This document shows, piece by piece, positions 5,751 to 10,414 of a stretch of DNA of 10,414 nucleotides. This DNA is from JBGPJM01 sp041485385 (GTDB lineage: Bacteria > Planctomycetota > Phycisphaerae > Phycisphaerales > UBA1924), in the NCBI GenBank assembly GCA_041485385.1, contig JBGPJM010000182.1, forward strand, positions 1 to 10,414, given 5' to 3'. The position numbers and the translations under genes are program-made. Within the stretch, counting starts at the first letter, position 1, and each line of letters begins with the position of its first letter. The notes beneath the pieces are model-generated. The model was not told where the DNA came from, searched no databases, and saw nothing but the letters and a program-made list of their open reading frames with translations.

Positions 5751-7364
5751 TCAATGCCGGAAGTGCCGCACGCCTGTCACCAGGCATGTCACCCCCCGCG
5801 ATTCACAGAGCTTCAACGTGTCCTCATCGCGCTTCGACCCGCCCGGGTGGACGATCATCGAGACCCCGGCGTCGATCAGCGCCCTCGGGCCATCCTCGAA
5901 CGGGAAGAAGGCGTCGCCGACGGCGATCGCCCCGCGGGCCAGCGCCCCCGCCTTCGCCGCGGCGATCCTGCACGCCGTCACGCGGTCGACCTGTCCGGAC
6001 CCCACGCCGAAGATGCGGACGATCCCCGGTTCCCCCGGCGCCGTCCCGCCCACGACGATCGCGTTGCTCATGACGTGCCGGCAGACCGTCTCCAGCCGTG
6101 CCGCCGCGCCGAGCTGCGCCGGCGTGGGCGCCGGCCCGGCCCTGTGCTGCCACTGCTCGGGCGAGGCGCTGCGCGTGTCCCGATCCTGCACGAGCATGCC
6201 GCCCGGCACCGACCGGTAGTCGAGCTTGCGGGCGGCGGAGGGCCCGCGGTCGCCCACCGCCAGCAGGCGCACGTTGGCCCAGCGCTCCTTCAGCATCGCC
6301 AGCGCGCCGTCCTCGAACTCGGGGGCCACGATCACCTCCAGGAACACGTCCTCGCGGCAGACCCGCTGCGCCGCGCCGAGATCCAGCGTCACGCTGACGG
6401 CCAGGATCCCTCCGTACGCCGCGACGGGGTCGCCCGCGATCGCGCCGTCAACGGCCGCCGAGACCGACCCCGCCACCGCCGCCCCGCACGGGTTGGTGTG
6501 CTTGACGACGCACGCCGCCACCTCGTGCGCCGGCGCGCCGCCCGAGAGTTTTCGCAGCGACTTGACGACCTCCAGCGCCGCCGCGGCGTCGTTGATGTTG
6601 TTGTAGCTCAGCTCCTTCCCGTGGAGTTGGCGGGCGTTGACGATGCTGGGGCCGGTGGAGGCGGGGTCGCGGTACAGCGCCGCCGCCTGGTGGGGGTTCT
6701 CGCCGTAGCGCAGCTCATCGACCTTCGTGTACGACAGGCGGAGCACCTGCGGGAACGGCCCGGGCGTCCGCCGGCTGAGGAACGCCGCGATCGCCGCGTC
6801 GTACTCCGCCGTCTTGCCGAACGCCGATGCCGCCAGCTCCGCCCGCAGCTCCAGCGTCGTGCACCCGTCGTTGGCGTCCAGCTCGCTGACGACCCGGTCG
6901 TACCGCCCCGCCGAGGTCACGACCGTCACCCACTGGTAGTTCTTCGCCGCGGCCCGCAGCATCGCCGGCCCGCCCACGTCGATCTGTTCGATCGCTTCCT
7001 CCAGCGTCACCCCCGGGGCGGAGACGGTCCGCTCGAACGGGTAGAGGCTGATGCACACCAGGTCGATCGGCTCGATCCCGTGCGCCTTCATCGCCGCGAC
7101 GTGCTCGGGGTTGTCGCGCCGGCCCAGGATCGCCCCGTGCACCGACGGGTGCAGGGTTTTCACCCGCCCGTCCATGATCTCCGGGAACCCGGTCACCTGC
7201 TCGATCGGCGTTACTTTGATGCCCGCGTCGGCCAGCACCCTGGCTGTCCCGCCTGTGGAGATGATCCGCACCCCCCGCGAGACCAGCGCGCGGGCGAACG
7301 GAACCAGGTCGGTTTTGTCGGAAACGCTCAGCAGGGCGCGCCGTATGGGAACGGGGTTGGTCAT
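5751..7364 (-). CDS. purH: Bifunctional phosphoribosylaminoimidazolecarboxamide formyltransferase / IMP cyclohydrolase
   Basis: 537 residues, the usual length for PurH, which performs the last two steps of purine synthesis: formylation of AICAR with 10-formyl-THF and ring closure to IMP. The N-terminal cyclohydrolase domain shows SVSDKT (13-18), STGGTA (36-41), GRVKTLHP (66-73), SLYPF (106-110) and VGGPAMLRAAAKN (130-142). The transformylase domain has LRYGENPHQ (218-226), SYNNINDA (253-260), VVKHTNPCG (286-294) with the catalytic-type Lys288-His289 pair, YGGI (317-320), GGMLVQDRD (388-396), GDAFFPF (483-489), VHPGGS (505-510) and the C-terminal RHFRH. One oddity is MSNAI (432-436) where most family members have KSNAI. 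The ATG follows the lipoprotein gene stop by 46 nt on the same strand, so the two may be cotranscribed. No other pur genes are adjacent. Confidence 0.97.
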   Translation of the reverse strand: MTNPVPIRRALLSVSDKTDLVPFARALVSRGVRIISTGGTARVLADAGIKVTPIEQVTGFPEIMDGRVKTLHPSVHGAILGRRDNPEHVAAMKAHGIEPIDLVCISLYPFERTVSAPGVTLEEAIEQIDVGGPAMLRAAAKNYQWVTVVTSAGRYDRVVSELDANDGCTTLELRAELAASAFGKTAEYDAAIAAFLSRRTPGPFPQVLRLSYTKVDELRYGENPHQAAALYRDPASTGPSIVNARQLHGKELSYNNINDAAAALEVVKSLRKLSGGAPAHEVAACVVKHTNPCGAAVAGSVSAAVDGAIAGDPVAAYGGILAVSVTLDLGAAQRVCREDVFLEVIVAPEFEDGALAMLKERWANVRLLAVGDRGPSAARKLDYRSVPGGMLVQDRDTRSASPEQWQHRAGPAPTPAQLGAAARLETVCRHVMSNAIVVGGTAPGEPGIVRIFGVGSGQVDRVTACRIAAAKAGALARGAIAVGDAFFPFEDGPRALIDAGVSMIVHPGGSKRDEDTLKLCESRGVTCLVTGVRHFRH

Positions 7365-7410
7365 GCCTCTCTGGCCCCTCAGTGCCCGTCGGGGCGGGTT
7401 CCCGTCCCGC

Positions 7411-8562
7411 TCACCGGGGCACGAACTTCGCCGCGACGCCGCGCGAAGTGACGGCGTACAGGTTCCCGTCCACGAACTTGTCCGTCTTGAGGAACGCCAC
7501 GTCCGTGAGCTGCACGCGCTCGACGACCGACCCGCTCGCGGGGTCCATGGTCACCGCGTCGTGCCCGTCCCAGGCGATCAGCCGGCCATTGCGGATCCCC
7601 ACGATGTGCCCGAGCACTTCGGCAGACGTCCAGATTTCCTTCCCGCTCGACGCGTCGAACGCCACCATCCCCGTGCCGTCGATCGCGCAGTACAGCCGTC
7701 CCTCGTGGTGGACCGGCTGATGACGCAGCGGCGTGTCGGTCCTCTTGCGCCAGCGCACGGCGCCGCCGTTCGGGTTGACCGCGTAGATCGACTGGTCGCG
7801 GCTGGCGACAAACATCGACGAGTCCGATGCCACGGGATCCACCGACACACCGCCGTAGATCCGGGCGCTGCCGACGCTCTCCCCCGACGCTCCATCCACG
7901 AACCGGATGGACCCCTGATCCGAGACGAAGCCGACCACGCCGTTCTTGAACAGCACGCCGTTGGACTCGATCCCCCCCTGCACCGTGTTCCCCCACATCC
8001 GGAAGCCCTGCATCTTGAGCTGCCCGAAAATCTCGCCCGTCGAGGTGCCGAAGACGAGCATCTCCCCAAGCACGATTGGGCGGGTGCTCACCACCCGGTC
8101 CAGCTGCTGCTTCGCCAGGAGCGTCCCCGTGTCCGCGTCGAGGTAGAACGCCTCGCTCTCGCTGCAGACGACGATGCGCCCGGTGGGCGTGTCGCGGACG
8201 ATGCCGACGAACCTGGTGAGCGGGGTCGCCAGGGCCTCGTGCCATCGAACGGCCGCGCTGTTGGCCTCGATAATCGAGAGCTCCCCGGCCGAGTCCAGGA
8301 CCGCCAGCACGTCGCCGAGAATCTCGAACGACTGCACCCGGGCCCCGCGCGTCATCGTCGGGAACCCCGACCACTCGTGCCGGTACCCCAGCGCGCCGTA
8401 CGAATCGCGGTCTTTCTTGATGACCTCCGCCCGTTGCTCGGGCGTGAGGTACCCGCCCCCTCCGCAGCCGGCGACAGCCGCCGCGGCGACCAGGGCGGCG
8501 ATCAACAGGCCGAAGCGAGCGCGGCGAGGGCGACTGTGCGAAGAGTTGAAGCTGCTAGACAT
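7411..8562 (-). CDS. BamB-like beta-propeller lipoprotein (PQQ-type repeats)
   Basis: 383 residues. The N-terminus has basic residues (R11-R16), a hydrophobic stretch and a lipobox VAGC with C33, so the mature protein should be lipid-anchored at the cell envelope. From about residue 75 on there are roughly seven propeller blades, each with a strand, a xDxxxGxxxW-like turn and a hydrophobic strand. Examples are DSAGELSIIEANSAAVRW (90-107), LDADTGTLLAK (141-151), RDQSIYAVNPNGGAVRW (255-271) and FDASSGKEIW (302-311). Length, lipobox and repeat type resemble BamB, the scaffold lipoprotein of the outer-membrane assembly complex, but no other bam gene is nearby and PQQ-like propellers serve many roles, so the function is inferred only at family level. 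The ATG at 8562 is preceded by GGAGG with a 9-nt spacer; the frame continues open upstream, but that part is the divergent promoter and the ribE antisense strand. Confidence 0.85.
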   Translation of the reverse strand: MSSSFNSSHSRPRRARFGLLIAALVAAAAVAGCGGGGYLTPEQRAEVIKKDRDSYGALGYRHEWSGFPTMTRGARVQSFEILGDVLAVLDSAGELSIIEANSAAVRWHEALATPLTRFVGIVRDTPTGRIVVCSESEAFYLDADTGTLLAKQQLDRVVSTRPIVLGEMLVFGTSTGEIFGQLKMQGFRMWGNTVQGGIESNGVLFKNGVVGFVSDQGSIRFVDGASGESVGSARIYGGVSVDPVASDSSMFVASRDQSIYAVNPNGGAVRWRKRTDTPLRHQPVHHEGRLYCAIDGTGMVAFDASSGKEIWTSAEVLGHIVGIRNGRLIAWDGHDAVTMDPASGSVVERVQLTDVAFLKTDKFVDGNLYAVTSRGVAAKFVPR

Positions 8563-8571
8563 CCGACCGGA

Positions 8572-8576
8572 CCTCC
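8572..8576 (-). promoter_or_regulatory. Shine-Dalgarno site of the lipoprotein gene
   Basis: GGAGG on the minus strand lies 9 nt before the ATG at 8562. It supports this start over in-frame positions further upstream. Confidence 0.65.
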
Positions 8577-8717
8577 AAAAGCCAGCCCCTTCCGCCCCGC
8601 CCTTCCTTCCCCCGCCGGCGTGTGCTTCCTTTCGCGGGAATCGGCCCAGCCGTTCCCTGGCGCGAAGCGGGGCAGTGTATCGGCTTTCCTTCCCCCGTGC
8701 GGCCCACGGCCTTCGAC

Positions 8718-8742
8718 GGGCGGGGAGAGGGGGGTGGGGGGG
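8718..8742 (+). other. G-quadruplex motif in the ribE leader
   Basis: Four G-runs of 3, 4, 6 and 7 bases (8718-8720, 8722-8725, 8729-8734, 8736-8742) are separated by loops of 1, 3 and 1 nt. It ends 27 nt before the ribE GTG on the same strand, so it could fold in the mRNA leader or in the non-template DNA. Formation is not shown by sequence alone. Confidence 0.6.
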
Positions 8743-8769
8743 CACCGGGCACGCGGGTATCCTCCTGCC

Positions 8770-9396
8770 GTGTTTACTGGGTTGGTGCAGGCTGTGGGGA
8801 CGGTTGTTTCGATTGTGCGCGTGCCGATCGGGATGCGGTTGCTCGTGGACACGGGCGGGTGGGGGCATGCGCCGGGGGTGGGGGAATCGATCTCGGTGGG
8901 GGGGTGCTGTCTGACGGTAGCGGGCCGGGTCGGCGGCGGGCTGGCGTTCGATGTGGTGCCGGAGACGATGGCCCGGACGACCCTGGGGCGGCTGGCGGCG
9001 GGGTCGCGGGTGAACCTGGAGCATTCGGTGACCGCGGCGACGCTGATGGGGGGACACATCGTCCAGGGACATGTGGACGGGGTCGGAGAGGTGCTGACGA
9101 CGGTGCGCGACGGGGAGCACCGGGTGAGGGTGCGCCCGCGGCGAAGCGATGCGATGCTCGGCGACCTGATGCAGTACATCACGCCGAAGGGGAGCGTGGT
9201 GGTGGATGGGGTCTCGCTGACGGTGGCGGCGATCGGGGACGACTGGTTCGAGGTGGCGCTGATCCCGACGACGCTCGCGCAGACGACGTTGGGAGAGCTG
9301 CGAGAAGGGAGCGAGTGCAACCTTGAGACGGACGTGATCGCCAAGACGGTGGTGTCGTGGCTGCGGCGGTACGGACCCCCGGGCGGCGCGGCATAA
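8770..9396 (+). CDS. ribE: Riboflavin synthase, alpha subunit
   Basis: 208 residues from a GTG start. The enzyme dismutates two molecules of 6,7-dimethyl-8-ribityllumazine to riboflavin and is normally a homotrimer in the cytosol. The start is fixed by the family's N-terminal FTGLVQ, which must follow the first residue. Two lumazine-binding barrels are present. The first has SVGGCCLTV (42-50) and NLEHSV (82-87). The second begins at GGHIVQGHVDG (94-104) and has YITPKGSVVVDGVSLTV (136-152), LIPTTLAQTTLG (164-175) and CNLETDV (183-189). Small deviations are Gly44, where Asn is usual in the NGVCLTV motif, and Thr167, where His is usual in IPHTL. No Shine-Dalgarno site is visible; the bases just upstream (8761-8766) read CCTCCT instead. 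The coding strand is strongly G-rich. The gene is divergent from the lipoprotein gene and followed by ruvC after 23 nt. No other rib genes are in the window. Confidence 0.95.
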   Translation: MFTGLVQAVGTVVSIVRVPIGMRLLVDTGGWGHAPGVGESISVGGCCLTVAGRVGGGLAFDVVPETMARTTLGRLAAGSRVNLEHSVTAATLMGGHIVQGHVDGVGEVLTTVRDGEHRVRVRPRRSDAMLGDLMQYITPKGSVVVDGVSLTVAAIGDDWFEVALIPTTLAQTTLGELREGSECNLETDVIAKTVVSWLRRYGPPGGAA

Positions 9397-9419
9397 ATGG
9401 CCCATTTTCAGGCATTTCC

Positions 9420-9920
9420 ATGCGAGTAATGGGGATCGATCCCGGGCTGCGCCTGACCGGCTACGCGTGCGTGGAGCGCGCGAAGGGTTCGCGCGTGGAG
9501 ATCTCGCACGACGGGATCGCGCTCATCGAGGCGGGCGTTTTTCGTCTGCGTGCGGGAAGGCCGGTGAGCGATCGGCTGCTCGAGCTTGATGAGGATTTCG
9601 GCGCGGTGCTCAAGCGGCTGAAGCCGGAGCTGGTCGCGGTCGAGAAGCTGTACGCGCACTACAAGCACCCGACGACCGCCGCGATTATGGGGCACGCACG
9701 CGGCGTGGTGCTCCTGGGCATCCGGCGCGCGGGGATGCGGCTGGTCGAGCTGGGGGCGACGGAGGTGAAGAAATCACTGACGGGGAACGGGCACGCGAGC
9801 AAGTCGCAGATGCAGGGGGCCGTGCAGGTGCAGCTGGGGCTGGCGTCGAGGCCGGAGCCGCCGGATGTGGCCGATGCGATCGCGATCGCCCTCTGCGCGG
9901 CGAGGCGGGCCAAGGACTGA
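9420..9920 (+). CDS. ruvC: Crossover junction endodeoxyribonuclease RuvC
   Basis: 166 residues, close to the usual length. RuvC resolves Holliday junctions together with RuvAB during recombination and repair. The RNase H-like fold is complete: GIDPGLRLTGY (5-15) with catalytic D7, AVEKLYAHYKHP (73-84) with E75, GHARGVVLL (91-99), a TEVKKSLTGNGHASKSQM region (114-131), and PPDVADAIAIAL (147-158) with D149 and D152 in the expected spacing. The four acidic residues of the active site are thus all present. The start is either the ATG at 9420 or the one at 9429 (MGIDPG). The first is chosen because family members usually have several residues before GIDPG, but neither has a strong Shine-Dalgarno site. 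The start codon falls in a possible hairpin. The gene probably shares a transcript with ribE; ruvA and ruvB are not adjacent. Confidence 0.95.
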   Translation: MRVMGIDPGLRLTGYACVERAKGSRVEISHDGIALIEAGVFRLRAGRPVSDRLLELDEDFGAVLKRLKPELVAVEKLYAHYKHPTTAAIMGHARGVVLLGIRRAGMRLVELGATEVKKSLTGNGHASKSQMQGAVQVQLGLASRPEPPDVADAIAIALCAARRAKD

Positions 9921-9967
9921 CCCCCGCCCCCCCTTCCCGCCCCTCCCGACCTCATCCTCGCGGCACC

Positions 9968-9984
9968 CCCGGTCCCCGGGTTTT
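9968..9984 (+). terminator. Possible short intrinsic terminator after ruvC
   Basis: A 5-bp GC stem (9968-9972 with 9976-9980), loop TCC, is followed by TTTT (9981-9984), 47 nt after the ruvC stop. The stem is shorter than usual. The preceding stretch 9921-9950 is C-rich and nearly free of G, the composition favoured by Rho, so termination here may be mixed or Rho-dependent. Confidence 0.45.
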
Positions 9985-10036
9985 GAAATTGTCAAGCCCA
10001 TCTTGCGCGCCAAATTGGGGGAATAGCATGCGATTT

Positions 10037-10060
10037 CCGAGCGTTTTTGATGACGTTCGG
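10037..10060 (+). other. Hairpin-forming inverted repeat
   Basis: Seven pairs (10037-10043 with 10054-10060, one of them G-U if RNA) enclose a 10-nt loop that starts with TTTTT. It lies in the AT-richer part of the gap. It could be an RNA hairpin or an operator-like dyad; nothing else specifies its role. Confidence 0.35.
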
Positions 10061-10137
10061 TGGACTAACCAGCATGTTCTGCGCGCCCGGCTGGCCGCCG
10101 GCCCGGTCCTCCCGGTCGCCGCGGCGGGATGGCGAAA

Positions 10138-10214
10138 CCCGACCCCGGTTCCGGTTGGGTGGCGGGGGTCGGGAGCGACCCGGAACGTCCCCTCCGGTTC
10201 CCCAAAGTCCAACC
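10138..10214 (+). ncRNA. Candidate structured RNA with two alternative folds
   Basis: One fold is a three-way junction: P1 10153-10158 with 10209-10214, P2 10166-10171 with 10176-10181 (loop GGAG), and P3 10182-10186 with 10197-10201, P2 and P3 being directly adjacent. A competing fold is a perfect 9-bp stem, 10138-10146 with 10165-10173, which uses the 5' half of P2. It lies 105-182 nt before the ATG at 10320, where a leader element would sit. It matches no known riboswitch class that I recognise, and GC-rich DNA produces such pairings by chance, so this is a candidate only. Confidence 0.3.
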
Positions 10215-10319
10215 TATTTCCAGTGTCGCCTACAGTTGGCCGCGATCCTGACTTTGGATCTCCGTTGACCCTGGGTCGCCGCTTTTTGGGCGCCCGTGTC
10301 CTTCTTCTTGAGAGCCGGA

Positions 10320-10414
10320 ATGAACGCAACCAAGGTGTCGTCTGAATCGGGGGCGTGCGGGACTTCGTGCGGGTGCAGCGGCAACGGGGCGGCGAAGGTG
10401 GACGTGGGGGCGAA
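10320..10414 (+). CDS. Start of an unidentified Cys-rich protein (3' end outside window)
   Basis: The frame is open from the ATG at 10320 to the window end, giving 31 complete codons. The visible N-terminus is Ser/Gly-rich with three closely spaced cysteines, C13, C17 and C19, in ACGTSCGCSG. Such a cluster could bind a metal or iron-sulfur centre, but 31 residues are too few to name a family. The Shine-Dalgarno context is weak (GAGAG about 5-9 nt upstream). In-frame GTG (10296) and TTG (10308) codons are possible earlier starts. It could be a chance frame, though GC-rich third positions and location after a 400-nt leader-like gap favour a gene. Confidence 0.45.
   Translation, partial: MNATKVSSESGACGTSCGCSGNGAAKVDVGA

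Larger units (their letters stand above)
8563..8769. promoter_or_regulatory. Divergent lipoprotein / ribE intergenic region
   Basis: This 207-nt gap must carry promoters for both directions. On the minus strand GATACACTG (8673-8681) lies about 110 nt before the lipoprotein gene and could contain a -10 (TACACT), but no good -35 is present. The plus strand has a pyrimidine-rich stretch (about 8585-8635) next to the lipoprotein gene and a very G-rich stretch (8718-8742) next to ribE. I see no FMN riboswitch conserved sequence before ribE. Confidence 0.4.
9921..10319. other. About 400 nt without a credible gene between ruvC and the last open frame
   Basis: Open frames here are short, on both strands, and resemble no family I know. 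The stretch 9981-10075 is clearly richer in A and T than its surroundings, as promoter regions in GC-rich genomes often are, yet I find no well-spaced -35/-10 pair. The part 10138-10214 holds several mutually exclusive inverted repeats. No tRNA, SRP RNA, tmRNA, RNase P or known riboswitch signature was recognised. Confidence 0.5.

Noticed and set aside
5754..7451. A 565-codon open frame on the plus strand, antisense to purH
   Set aside because: The minus-strand frame is unmistakably PurH over its full length. The plus-strand product is Arg/His/Pro-rich with no recognisable motif, the usual shadow of a GC-rich gene.
7051..8769. Long in-frame extension upstream of ribE on the plus strand
   Set aside because: Riboflavin synthase starts at its conserved FTGLV, preceded by GTG at 8770. 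The extension is antisense to purH and the lipoprotein gene and shows no family motifs.
8563..9405. In-frame extension upstream of the lipoprotein start on the minus strand
   Set aside because: It is antisense to ribE, and the signal peptide with lipobox C33 places the true N-terminus at 8562, where a GGAGG site precedes the ATG.
9395..9407. Palindrome-like AAATGG-C-CCATTT over the ribE stop codon
   Set aside because: The 1-nt centre cannot form a hairpin loop, and no T-run or regulator consensus follows, so I treat it as chance or part of the ruvC start structure.
10265..10293. TTGACC as a -35 element before the last open frame
   Set aside because: No -10-like hexamer occurs 16-18 nt downstream; that position is GC-rich.
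9921..10319. A tRNA, SRP RNA, tmRNA, RNase P RNA or known riboswitch in the ruvC downstream gap
   Set aside because: None of the conserved core sequences I know for these RNAs is present; no cloverleaf with a T-loop motif could be drawn.

Overview
The window is a high-GC bacterial chromosome segment, most likely from the Planctomycetota and probably class Phycisphaerae. This rests mainly on the first gene: a secreted, Cys- and Gly-rich repeat protein ending in a short paired-loop dockerin of the GC type, a C-terminal module I associate with Phycisphaerae secretomes. Weak or absent Shine-Dalgarno sites on several genes, GTG starts and a housekeeping set scattered over both strands fit that lineage but do not prove it.

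Layout. 1-1299 (+): 3' part of a large secreted repeat protein, closed by a strong intrinsic terminator (1351-1376). 1395-2660 (-): SpoIIE/PP2C-type phosphatase with a degenerate receiver-like N-terminus. 2760-3314 (-): exported DUF192 protein, overlapping the end of gluQ (3287-4309, -). 4426-4809 (+): pterin-4a-carbinolamine dehydratase, divergent from gluQ. 4857-5606 (-): HNH endonuclease-family protein, convergent with the dehydratase around a GC-rich hairpin. 5751-7364 (-): purH, preceded 46 nt upstream by a BamB-like beta-propeller lipoprotein (7411-8562, -). 8770-9396 (+): riboflavin synthase alpha subunit (ribE), divergent from the lipoprotein. 9420-9920 (+): ruvC, 23 nt after ribE. 9921-10319: about 400 nt without a credible gene but with several potential RNA structures. 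10320-end (+): possible start of a Cys-rich protein cut off by the window edge.

How the genes relate. Most are independent housekeeping functions: purine synthesis (purH), riboflavin synthesis (ribE), pterin recycling (phhB-like), tRNA modification (gluQ) and Holliday-junction resolution (ruvC). Likely transcription units are gluQ-DUF192 (28-nt overlap, with a good ribosome binding site inside gluQ), lipoprotein-purH, and ribE-ruvC. The phosphatase may follow DUF192 or have its own promoter. No anti-sigma partner lies beside it.

No mobile element, CRISPR array, tRNA or rRNA was recognised, and I see no clear new multi-gene system. The most interesting non-coding signals are the alternative RNA structures between ruvC and the last open frame, G-quadruplex-capable G-runs in the leaders of phhB and ribE, and the unusually conserved DNA inside the repeats of the first gene.
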